Assembly (NCBI GenBank): GCA_020205615.1 | Contig: CM035166.1 | Span: 79,322,679 to 79,386,678, forward strand | Length of the DNA: 64,000 nucleotides | From: Panax quinquefolius | Lineage: Eukaryota > Streptophyta > Magnoliopsida > Apiales > Araliaceae | Direction: 5' to 3' | Part shown: positions 35,640 through 47,200 of the stretch, piece after piece | Position numbering within the stretch: position 1 is the first letter of the stretch | Layout of the letters: the number at the start of each line of letters is the position of its first letter | Program-made: the position numbers and the translations under genes | The notes under the pieces: generated by a model | Seen by the model: the letters and a program-made list of their open reading frames with translations, nothing else | Told to the model about the DNA's origin: nothing | Database searches by the model: none

Positions 35640-36714
35640 TGGTTGTGGGTTTGTTTGATGTTGTTGGTCCAGTAATGGCCCATGTACCTCCACTGCTACC
35701 TCCCTTGCTTTCTGCTGTCTCTCCAGCCTTCTTCTTAGGGCATTCACGATCAAATTACTTCTTGGATCCGCACGTGAAGCAAACGTTCTTCTTAGGTTGA
35801 GTGCAATTTGGGGCGATGTGACCCTCCTGGCCATAGTTGAAGCATACTCGTTTCCCCATCAAGCACACACCCTTGTGAAACTTCCCGCATGTAGCACATG
35901 CTTCGAACTTCTTATTTTGCTAGCTACCCTGCTGGTTTCCAGCACCCACATTTTCGTTCCATTTCCTCTTCAAATTGTTATTGCCATTTACACTACCTCC
36001 ACTACCATTCTTAACCTCCACTTCATTTTTCTTCTTTTTCTGTTCCTGATTGAACTTTGTCACAGCCTCGCCCCCACCTTTAGCGAGAATTTCCTTCTCT
36101 ATTACCGCTGCAAATGTCTTCAGCTGGAATAGGGAGACCCTACTGTACAACCAGGGCTTCAGTCCCTGTTCAAACCTCTTCGCCTTGTGTTCATCTGTAA
36201 TGACTGGATATAGCGCAAACCTCGCCAACTCTTTTAATCTCACGGCATACTCTAACATCGTCATCGTTCCCTGCTTTAGTTCCAAAAATTGCACTTCTAG
36301 CTAACTCTTCGAGCTCTCTGGGAAATAGGTCTCGAAGAATATCTCCTTAAACCTATCACAGGTCATCACTCCTGGCCCTTCTCGAGTTTTATTGGCCTGC
36401 CACCAATAACTAGCCTCTGCTTTCAACATGAATGTTGTAAAAGCAGTCTTCTGATCATCCCCTACCCTAGCGACATCGAATACCTTCTCTATTTCCATGA
36501 TCCATGTTTGTGCCTCCACGGGATTCATGGACCCACGGAATTCAGGTGGTCCAACCGCCTTGAAATCCTTAAACGTTGTACCTTGGTTCTGTGGTTGATT
36601 CTGCAACGCTCCTGTTAGTAACGTTACTAGTTGTTGAACGGGGTTAGCATCAACATTGTCATTATTGGCTCCTTTAGTGGTTCTTTGTCGTGGTGGTTGA
36701 CATCTTGGAGGCAT
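35640..36714 (-). pseudogene. Gag of element E
   Basis: The first piece, 36714-36301, starts MPPRCQPPRQRT and has VGPPEFRGSMNPVEAQTWIM and ASYWWQANKTREGPG, typical of chromovirus gag. A TAG at 36301-36303 interrupts it. The second piece, 36294-35920, has EYAVRLKELARFALYP and FEQGLKPWLYSRV, then a Lys/Glu/Asn-rich linker. Cys-rich sequence follows at about 35910-35740. The zinc knuckle at 35812-35853 reads CFNYGQEGHIAPNC, with Tyr in place of the second metal-binding Cys. The start at 36714 is about 1.16 kb from the primer site, which is unusually far. Confidence 0.88.
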
Positions 36715-36983
36715 TTTTTGTTAAAATACACTCATTAGATCATTACTCAACTTCTTTAAGTACTTTCTACTTCACTTGCCTCCAAAAAGAAATAATCACA
36801 TAACACATAACACTTTGAATGAAATAATAACTTTTATTTATTTATAATCTCTTTGAAAATATAAAATGATAGCATCACTGCTATTTATATTACTTTCTTG
36901 AACTACAAAAGTTACATGACAACATCATCATTATCATATCCCATTGTTACATAACACTAGGGATTTACACATTATTTAACATT
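36715..36983 (-). other. Non-coding spacer between leader ORF and gag in element E
   Basis: About 270 bp of AT-rich sequence with no coding frame separates the leader ORF stop from the gag ATG. Confidence 0.6.
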
Positions 36984-37676
36984 TTAATTATTAATACTAA
37001 GATACTCCATAGCCTTTCGACGCTCTTCTTCCATAACCAGGAACATTGTTCGGCGATCTAACACGTACGATGGCAGATTCTCGAACTGAATTGGATAACC
37101 CATGACCCGATCTTGAGCTCGATTAATCACGGTGTTGAATACACTATTCATCTCTTCCATCTTCATTCTCTTTGCTTGTGCGTCTTTCACTGCTATCCCG
37201 GCTCATTGAAAAACCTCCTCATATGCGTCTTCGGCTCTTACCCTCTTAATAGCTTCTTCCTTCAGCTTGCTCTTCAGTTCTGCCACCTCCTCGATCAGTT
37301 GTTCTTTCTCTCCTTCAGTGTGAACCAGCTTCTCTTCGACATTAGTCAGACGTTCATCTCGATCCTGGATCTCATCGTCCTTCTATGCCATCGAAGTTTG
37401 TTGTTCAGCTACTATCTCCTGCAACTCCTCGACAGTATCCTGAAGTTCCACATTGCGGTCGTAGACTTTGTCATACATACGAGCGGCTATCGAGTTCAGT
37501 GGAATCTCCTCCTCCTCGTCCTTGTCATCCTCGAGTAGTAATGATCCATTTCCACTGTGACCAATGGGACTGACTCCCGTGGCAGTAGTTGTTCCCAAAC
37601 AACCTGAATGTCGCGAGGCTCCTCCTCTATAGGCATTGAGTTCCTTCCTCCCTAGCCTGACTAGATTCTCCGACAT
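36984..37676 (-). pseudogene. Leader ORF between primer site and gag of element E; predicted coiled coil
   Basis: One frame of about 230 codons runs from an ATG at 37676 to a TAA ending near 36981, interrupted by only two stops (near 37383 and near 37203). The open parts at each end are in the same frame. It opens MSENLVRLGRKELNAYRGGA, has an acidic run DDKDEEEEIP, then heptad-like charged helix (DRNVELQDTVEELQEIV; EEKLVHTEGEKEQLIEEVAE) and ends with MFLVMEEERRKAMEYL. I recognise no known domain and no zinc knuckle or enzymatic motif. Retained open frame and biased composition argue for a once-translated protein. It might instead be a host gene fragment taken up by the element. Confidence 0.6.
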
Positions 37677-37876
37677 TAGTCATCTTGACAACAAAATTTT
37701 TAAGTTTTAATTATTAATCATTACTACTCGACACTCACGAGCAGATAAATTGTAATCACATAAGCATATAAGTGTTTTATTACTTCTTCCTTAAAACTCG
37801 ATCAGAGTTTATCACCACTATCTTTCACAGGTTACTTCCTAAGGTATTTTCCCTCCACCTAAGGTTCATAACCTAA

Positions 37877-37888
37877 AGCTTTGATACC
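37877..37888 (-). other. Primer binding site, initiator tRNA-Met type (element E)
   Basis: On the minus strand TGGTATCAAAGC lies 3 nt inside the 5' LTR. It matches the common plant TGGTATCAGAGC at 11 of 12 positions. Confidence 0.85.
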
Positions 37889-40195
37889 AACTTGTGACAC
37901 CCCCAAATCCCGGTACTTCATTACCACAAGACTTAGTGTTCACTTAAATAAAACTTTCATATCTAACTACCCGATCATAATAAAAATTGAATAATAAACC
38001 TTTCTTTAAGGGATTACATTAATAAAATCGTCTAGGTTATCTAACCTTTAAATACAATCATTCAAATGCGAAAAATAAATAAACTTCATTACAATCATTC
38101 AAACTAAAGTTTGACAATAAGATATAAAATGATTACAAGTCTTCAGTACTTGTTCATCTTCCCATTTCCCTTACTGGTGCTAGGTACATTGACCTTCTCA
38201 TCCTTAGCTGTAATAGTTATATAAGCAAGAGTGAGCAAATAAGGCTCACTTGAAATGAAATTGAATAAAGCTTTACATTAACTGCCGAATAATAGGCTCC
38301 ATAGAATTGAACAATGTGTTCTATTAACATTCTGAATTATACAACCGAGGGTCTAATGACCAGGAACCATGTCCACAGTTATAAGTACTCTTTCAACTTA
38401 AACTTTAACAGTCATAAGACTATAAGGACTCCACACACTTAGGGGGATTAGCCCTTCGTACAATGTATTGTGCAAAAACATTTCAACGCTAAGCGTAAAC
38501 CCCTAATAATAGGGTTGTTCATCTCAGTATTTAGATTACAAGTCCGCACCAAAGTAAGTTTGGTTTGGATACATTTCAAGGGTAATTTAGAATTCAACGG
38601 TCTTCAACTAAGGATTAGTTGAATACAATATTGATAACATCATGCTATGGAATAATCATAATTGAATCGACATTGTAAATTAAGATTATGCTTTAGGAAT
38701 AAACTAATATCATAAACATCGAATAATCATAACGTACCTTGCTTGAATAATATTAAGCCAATGTTATTTAGAATTGAGTAATAAGCATGCATAACTAATA
38801 GTAATTTAAACGATAATGTTCAACATGAGTCTATCAGAATATGTAAACTTGCATGCTAGCTAACAAGTTAAAGACAAGATTAACTTGTTCAATGTCAGAA
38901 TAAGATTTAGAAATCATAAACAATCTAGGTACAAGAACTTGCTCAATCATAAGAATAAACTTGCATAATGTAATAAATGAACTAGCTCAACAAAAGTGTA
39001 GAGTTAGAAAACTTGCTCAATTGTAAAAGATAAGTTTAGAAACTTGCCTCGCGCGTAAGCTATAATATTAAACTCACGTTCACCTACATATAGGTTTAGA
39101 ACCATCATCTATTAGATATACTAACATTCACATTCCAAAATAACACGCATTTCTAGTTAGACTTATTATTTTTAGCACAAGTCTTATCTTAGCATACATA
39201 TTTCAGAATCACAAGTATATATTTCACAACACTTATTCATTGCTAACTAAGTTTCTTAAATCATACATATCATTCTCACAACTTACTAACTTTATATTTT
39301 AGAGTTACTAACCACTTGATACGTTTCTGTTTTAACCTTGTCATTACACATTTGACACGTTAACATAACATTAAGCTAAGTTACAATGAATGTCCAAAGT
39401 TTATGAGTAGCGAGACTTCACCGTCATGACGGATAGACTTTGGCAAGTGGCGCGCAAAGATATTTTAGGTTATTCTTCTTGGCGTAGCATGGCCCATTCT
39501 GACTGCCATGGCACGCACTTTGGTTCGATTTTGTAGAACATGAATACGACACTATGCTTAAGCCAACTAACACGAATTTCACCCACCAAACAGTAATATT
39601 AACACATACAATTGATATAAAACTATCATAAACATGTTTGCCAATATACCTCAACATAGAACAATTTAATCAACAATTATACTAGTTTAATTTCTCAAAT
39701 TTCTCATTTTCATATAAAACTCAATATTTTTAACATTCTTCCCAAAATCAACACTGTGATTTCAATTCGTTCAAGCTACATTATCTTCGTTTCTTAATGA
39801 ATTAGCATAAACAAGCTTCAATTTGCAGTTTAACATACGAATTAACCATCAAAAGTGATACTTACACAAGCCATATGACAAATATATACACTGTCATGAT
39901 TTTTCTACTATTACACAAAATTAGCATGCAATTTCCTTGTTTAAACACAAACTCTAATCATCATAAACACATATAATCACAAGTAACCCATTGTATAGAA
40001 ACAATTCAACAAATTTGAAATTAACAGAATACACAAAATTTTGCCGTAAACTCATATATGCATTTATATATATATATATATAATATGGAGATTATGAAAA
40101 ATACTTTTTGTTGCTTTAAAATCCTTGCTAACCCACTGAATTTGCTTTGGAAAACTCAAGAATTCCCTCTCAACTCTCTCTAAATTCTTTGTATT

Positions 40196-42890
40196 TGTGA
40201 GACCCCAGATTTTATGAATAAAGATTTAATTTTTTGAAATATTTGTTTTTAATATTATGGTGTGAATTTGAGATAATGTTATAGTTATGGGTAGTATTTA
40301 TAAATTTTGCAAAGTATGCAAGTTGTTGTATAATATTCGATTGGTGGGGAATATTCTTTTTATCGGGAATATCCGTATGTATCAGACAATCATTGGTGGA
40401 CCCGCAATGTAATTATTCACGATCGAGAAAACGACAAAAATATTTTATGAAAATAACGATGTAAGTTTTACAGTTAATTGTTGAAACACCGGTGTTAAAA
40501 ATGCGATACGCGTGGTTGCATAGTAGCACACGCAGTATTGATTATTGATGCTTACGTGATAAGTCACACCGGTTTTGTTTTTTTGGTATTATTAATATAA
40601 TAAAATGTAATACTTTTATAAAGTTATTCTATAAATAGAATATATTATATTCTTTTATGCATAGTGTTGCATAATGTATCTGCATAGTGTTTTGCATAGT
40701 AAAATCTTTTTTATATAAAAATGTAATACTTTTATAAAGTTATTCTATAAATAAAATATATTATATTCTATTATGCATAGTGTCTGCATAGTGTTTTACA
40801 TAGTAAAATCTTTTTATATAAAATGTAATACTTTTATAAAGTTATTCTATAATTAGAATATATTATATTTTATTATGCATAGTGTTTACATAGCAAATTT
40901 TTTTATAAAGTTATTCCTTTTATTAGATTATAAATAAAATATATTATATTTTATTTAAAAGATTTTGTTTTAAATATGGACCGTCAGATTAAAGTAAATC
41001 AATCTGGATCGTTAATGAGTTAGTTACTATGCAGTCCATTTTTCTATAAATAGAATCTCATTCATTCATTATTTCTTACAAATTCACTGAAACTCTAGAG
41101 AGAGAAACTATAGAGAGAAAGAAGAAAAGTGTTCTGCTACTTCACTACTTCTATATCCAGTACTATTCTTTCTAAGGTAGGGGATATTATTTGTTGTACT
41201 CGTAGGGGATATTATTTGTTGTACTCGTAGGGGATATTATTTGTTGTACTCATAGGGAATATTATTTGTTGTACTTGTAAGAGATGTTATTCTTTTGTAT
41301 TCATGAAGAGAACTTATGTTATTCTATTCTTTATTATTTTGTTAGAATAACCTGTATATGCGGGCTACCCTATACTTGGTGAAATTCTTCTGTTATTTCA
41401 TTCTTTATTATTCATTGGAATATCCACGTACATGCATTTTACTGCAGGACCGTGTTAAAATCTTTATTATTATTCATTGGAATATCACATCACATGCGTT
41501 TTACTGCCGAACACCGGTTCCGTCTTTATTATTATACATTTTGAATATCTTGTGCATGCGTTTTACGCCATGGACTGGTTAAAATCTTTATTAGTATTCA
41601 TTGGAATACTTTATACATGAAGTACCGCATGCATAGTGATTTACATTGTTATTCCATTCTTTATTATTACATTGGAACATCACTGTCGGTCTTGAATTTC
41701 GCTGAGACACAGTTAGTTATTTAGTATTCTGTTGGAACAACTCATACATACATGCAATCTCGCATGCATGGTGATTTCTTTTGTTATTCCATTCTTTATT
41801 ATACTCAGTTGGTTAACGTTTTGACTTCTATACTCCATGAAATTAGTGGAATATCCTTGATAATTGCCCTTCATCAAGTATCTTTTCATGGAAATATTCT
41901 TCTGAGCATTCTTGAATTTTACTCTCTAAGCGTTATCATGTTGACAATTTGGACGTTATCGGTTCTAGATAAATTAATTCTTGAACTTGTTTTATTGAAT
42001 TCTTATATCATTGTCATCATCCTCATGTTTATTTTTTTTGAAAGTCATCGTGGCTGTAGTGCATAGATGGACTTGGTATGATTATGACCGAGGATTATTC
42101 GGTATAATCATAACCGTAATGTTACAAATGATGTGGAAAAAGTCCTCATTGGCCGTAGTACATTGATGGATAGTTTTTGGTATGATTATGGCTATGGATT
42201 CTCTTTGGCCGTAGTGTAAAGATGAATTGTTTTATGGCATGATCAGATAGTTGATGAAAACATGATTATCTTTAGTAGTAGTGCATGGATAATTAATTGG
42301 TGGTGATCTTAAAAGAATATCCTTGGCTTTTGTAGTGCGGGGATGATTTGATGATGTGGATTATTTATTAAGCTGAGTCTCAGTGATAAAAGTTATGAAA
42401 AACCTTTTTAATCATAAAAGATAGTAGATTTTATTCTCTACTTGACTCTTCTAATGGATTGCTTGTTCATTGCGGTTAAACTTGATAGTTATTATATTTT
42501 ATCGGTTTTAACAACATTGAAGGCTAACGATAAATTATTACGCATTATCTTAGTCATAATATTTCTTCTTGGGCTGTTGAGCTCACCCTTTTCTTTCTTT
42601 ATTCTCTTGAGAAATGAGAGCGTGGTAGAGGGAGTAGTCGGGAGCAGTGATGGTCCTAGATGGTGCATTAGTAGTCCTCACTATTACGTGAAATAGTGTG
42701 ATAATAATTGTAATGAAGACTCCTTTTGAGTTTGTATACTCTCTAGTAGACAATATTTGTATTCAAACTCACAGTTTATGTTTTGTCGTATTGTACACGA
42801 CAGTTGTATTATTTAGTTGTATTTGAATTCTGTACCATGTATCTGGCGACTCAAGATGGGTGATGTATACCTAATTTTGGGGGCGTCACA
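40196..42890 (+). mobile_element. Solo LTR, family F copy 4
   Basis: It starts TGTGAGACCCCAG and ends GGGGGCGTCACA, 2695 bp, with duplication GTATT (40191-40195 and 42891-42895). Three internal minisatellites are visible: a ~100-bp unit (tataaagttattctata...gcatagtgt) at about 40600-40960, a ~60-bp unit (ctttattattcattggaatatc) at about 41330-41720, and a third with ggccgtagtgcatagatgg at about 42045-42340. There are no genes. Confidence 0.93.
41044..41053 (+). promoter_or_regulatory. TATA box of family F LTR copy 4
   Basis: The motif ctataaatag is followed 30-60 bp later by an AGAGA-rich leader (41097-41128). Equivalent minus-strand boxes are at 28100-28109, 47581-47590 and 56571-56580. Confidence 0.7.
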
Positions 42891-45079
42891 GTATTCTCCT
42901 CTTAGGCTTAGCAAAACTAAAACTAGAACTGATAACAAGTATACGTAAAATAAAGTAACCGATATGGACTTAATATGCCTACTAAATATATCAGTTACAA
43001 ACTAATAAACGTATAGTTTTAAATATATTATATTTATTATTTATTATTTATATTATTTAAATTCAAAAATCAAAATCCAAAAGCCACAAGGCTTTATTTG
43101 GCAAAACTGTGACGCCCCCAAAACAGGTATACATCACCTATTCTGAGTCACCAAATACATGGTACAGAATACAAATACAACTTAATTATACAACTGTCGT
43201 GCAAGGTACGACAAAACATAAGTTGTGAGTTTTAATATAAACATTGTCGTCTAGACAATATACAAACTCAAATTCAATATTATTACATTTATTTTCCCAC
43301 TATTTCACTGAATAGTGAGGACTACTAATGCTATCATCTGGTCCGTCACTCTGGTCCCCGACTAGTCCTCGCTTCGTTATCATTTCTCAAGAGAACAATG
43401 AAAGTAAAAGGGTGAGCTCAACTAGCCCAGTAAGAAATATTATGACTAAGATAATACAGAATATACTATCGTTAGCCTTCAACAGTGTTAAACTGATATA
43501 ATATAACAACCATCAAGTTTAACTGCAGCGGAACAAGCAATCCATTAAAAGAGTCAAGTAGAGAATAAAATCTACTATCTTTTATGATTTAAAAGGTTTT
43601 TCATCATTGTTATCGCTGAGACTCAGCTTAATAAATAATCCACATCATCGAATCACCTCTGCACTATGGCCAAGGATATTCTTTAGTATGACGACCACAA
43701 ATTATCCATGCATTACGGGCCAAAGACATTCGTGTATTCATTAATGGTCATGATCATGCCAACAATGGTCCATCAATGCACTACGGGCAAATGAGGATTT
43801 TTACCATATCATTTATAACATTACGGTCATGTTTACACCGAATAATCCATGGTCATAATCATACCAAGTCCATCTATGCACTACAGGCCACAGATGACTT
43901 TAAAAAAAATATAAACATGAGGATGATGACAATGATATAAGAATTCAATAAAACAAGTTCAAGAATTATTTTATCCAGGAATCAATAACGTCCAAATTGT
44001 CAACATGATACTGCTTTGTGGAGTAAAATTCAAGAATGCTAAGAAGAATATTTCAATGAAAAGATACTGGATGAAGCGTAAATATCAAGGATATTCCACT
44101 AATTTTATGGAGTATAGAAGTCAAAACTTTAACCAACTTAGTATAACAAGGAATGGAATAACAAAAGAAATCACCAGGCATGCGATAGACCCAGACAAAG
44201 CAAAAGTTATTCCAGCGAATAATAAATAACGGAATCGAAGCCCGACGTAAAATGCCGCAGACAGGATATTCCAACATAATAATAAAGGCGGAATTAGGTC
44301 CGGCAAGTAAAAGCGCATGCATGAGGATATTCCCAGAATAATAAAGACGGAATCTGTGTGCGGCGTAGAACGCATGCGAGCGAGGATGTTCCAACAGAAT
44401 GATAAATAATGGAACCAGGTCCGGCGTAAACGCACAAACAGGATGTTCCAACAGAATGATAAAGAATGGAATAACAGAAGAATTTCACCAAGTATAGGGT
44501 AGCCCGCGTGTAACACCCTCTTCCCGAAAAGGAAAGGGAGGTCACGTGCAAAACACAACAAACCTCAAATTTAGTAAATGTAGCACTAATAACTTCAAAA
44601 TATTAATAATGATGTCCATTAATGAAGTACTAAATATAATTCTCCAACTAGAGTCAAAATAACTAAAACTAAAAATCGAAACAACCTAGATGGTCAAAGA
44701 CAACTCTCTCATCACACTAGCCCTGAATCAACCCTGCAAACCTGCTGGAAGAAAAAAAACACAGCATGAGCCAATTGTCCAGTACGGATACAGATATACA
44801 AAAGATATACAATTGATACACGAAAATAATTGAGACAAAATACTGAACAAAGCCTCAAGTGTAAATACGGACGAAAATATAATCTCAAAAGATTTGAATG
44901 GAATATATCGGAATCAACAGAATTAATGAAACTAATAAAAGAGTAAAGAACTAACGAACTGAAATAACTATCTCAATGAATTGAACTAAACAGAAACAAA
45001 CAAAACTGATACAATGTAATAATAGGCTGAATCAAATGGTTGGGTGTTATTTCATACCGAGTGAGCTTAGAAATATACG

Positions 45080-45215
45080 TTGCCACACAGGCAAGTCAAA
45101 ACAATGCCACACAGGCAAGTTAAAATAATGCCACACATGAAAGTCAAATGATGCCACACAGGCAAGTCAAATGATGCCACATAGGCAACCAAAATAATGT
45201 CACACAGGCAAATCA
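45080..45215. repeat. ~24-bp minisatellite in the LTR of element D
   Basis: About six units of atgccacacaggcaagtcaa with small changes lie in tandem. The open frames across it are artefacts of the repeat. Confidence 0.85.
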
Positions 45216-46436
45216 CACATTGGACCGCGAATCCAAATGTATGCAAATCGGATATGTGTGTTTGGCACAACATCACAAATCCGCAGAACAAAAAACTAGG
45301 GTTAACCCATACGCCTCCCACAACAAAACACCAAATGGCCCACTTCCTCCGGAGCCCAAAACGGAGACGCCGTGGACTAATCACACCGCCACGGAAAGTG
45401 TTATGTCTCTCGTGCCAAGACGACATGCCTGTGGTACCCCCACAGGTGGTTGTATACCCTACGGTATTCTAACAAAATATAATGTCATAACACATGCGAC
45501 AAAATATCAACACGAAGGGGTTCTAACATGTACATGTTAAATCGAACAAATCGTCAACACAAGTCTCTAAAAATAAACTAACATGTACATCACTATAAAT
45601 ATAAAAATAAAATTTAGAAATGACACAGTAGTCTAAAGAGTACAAATGTGAGTTCTAATGCAACGCCAAAATAAATTTGTCACAATAAATTGACAAGGAA
45701 CAATTATGAGAGAGAATACTAAATTTCGAAACGAATAACGAAACGAACGAATTAAAAACAAAAGAGTCTTGCTGAAAGAGTACGGAATCCGTACCTGATA
45801 CTTCCAAACCATTTATAGCACACTCCACAAAATGTTACCCTCAAATGCCAACGATATCAAATACGAAACGTTATTCACCTCAAATTAAAAATAATCCAAA
45901 CTAATAATTCCAAAATAATTCATAATATATTTAATATGCCTTTAATCATTGCCTTATATCAATTATTAATACTTCAAAATTTATGTTTCAAATATAACTC
46001 TTTAAATTCCCTCCGTTCGAACTAATTAAAAGAATAAATTAATTAATTATAAGTCTAATAAAATTATACATTCCTTTTAATAGTCATTAACTTTTTAATT
46101 CTATTAATCATCAATATTTTCACATCTTATAATTACTTCTTTGTCATGTTTCAATTAACCAATTATATTGTCCTATTAATATACTTTATTATTTTTATAA
46201 TATTCATGTGACCACGTATTATGGGACAAAAGAATCCATCCGAATTAAATTTTGTTAACTAAATTATTTGGCCAACATGTTTAGTATCGTTTTTTAAACT
46301 TTAAATATACCGCACCGGTGGTCATCAATCATACATAACATACATATATAATTGCCCCAAAACAAAAAAAGAAGAAGCTTCAGGATAGTTTTTTTTTTCT
46401 TCTTTCAAACTTCTGATTTCAAGCCATGCATAAACC

Positions 46437-46494
<58 letters not shown>

Positions 46495-47036
46495 ACTACA
46501 GTGCCTTTCGTTCCAAACAAGGTGTTGCCAAAATTTATACCCTTATATATACACCACTTGCAGAATTCATACATGATTCCTTTTCCTTGAGAATTATCAA
46601 TAAATTCTTTAATTCATTCATCATCGTACCAATACTCATGTGATAAATACTATAAAAGTGATTCTCAAATCATAATATACTAACCTGAGTTAATTTCCAC
46701 TGTTGATTGTTAATTTATCTTAGTCTCCGGTAGCCACTTCTCTCTTCCTCTCTTTCCCTTAATTCTTATAATGAAAGTAAGATTAGGTTTAGTTATTAAT
46801 TTATTAAATATTAACTCTCCTAATTTAAATAGGATTTATTATTACCCACAAATATAAATTAAACCCAATAAATTTTAAAGCCCAAATTGTACTAAATTAA
46901 TTTACCCATCACTTATTAATATTTATTAGCCCACACAAATTAAATAACTAGTTTGACCCAAATAAATGACAAAGTCCAAACAATATGTTTTGAGAATATA
47001 AATTTAATATTATTATTATTATTATTTCGGGATATT
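45216..47036. other. Remainder of element D 3' LTR
   Basis: AT-rich LTR sequence with no coding region. It includes a (TA)n microsatellite and, on the minus strand, the LTR start TGTAATATCCCG at 47039. Confidence 0.6.
46437..46491. repeat. (TA)n microsatellite
   Basis: About 27 uninterrupted TA units. Confidence 0.97.
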
Positions 47037-47037
47037 A

Positions 47038-47200
47038 CATTACCTCCCCCTTAAAAAGGATTCTGTCCCCGGAATCAAAAGAATGAACGTACCTAATTAT
47101 CAAAAGATGCGGATACTCCGCTCGAATAGACTCCTCTATCTCCCAAGTAGCTTCCCGCTCCGAATTATTTTACCACAAGACTTTAACAAAAGGAATTATC
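47038..47200 (-). pseudogene. Chromodomain remnant of element D
   Basis: On the minus strand the frame reads VLW, a stop, then NNSEREATWEIEESIRAEYP and HLL, a chromodomain C-terminal half. It continues RYVHSFDSGDRILFKGEVM to a stop just before the LTR. EATWE..E..R..YP is diagnostic for Tekay/Del-type chromoviruses. The TAA in front of NNSER replaces a conserved position. It shows that D and E are related families, because the equivalent in E is at 32233-32340. Confidence 0.82.

Noticed and set aside
44053..44561. Overlapping 85-146 codon frames in the LTR (also near 50207-50550 and 55764-56404)
   Set aside because: Products of the ~60-bp LTR minisatellite read in several frames; not coding.
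45067..45540. Overlapping open frames on both strands (up to 119 codons) with repeated Cys/Leu-rich or His/Pro peptide
   Set aside because: They run through the 24-bp minisatellite of an LTR; opposite-strand frames are equally open and no domain is recognisable.
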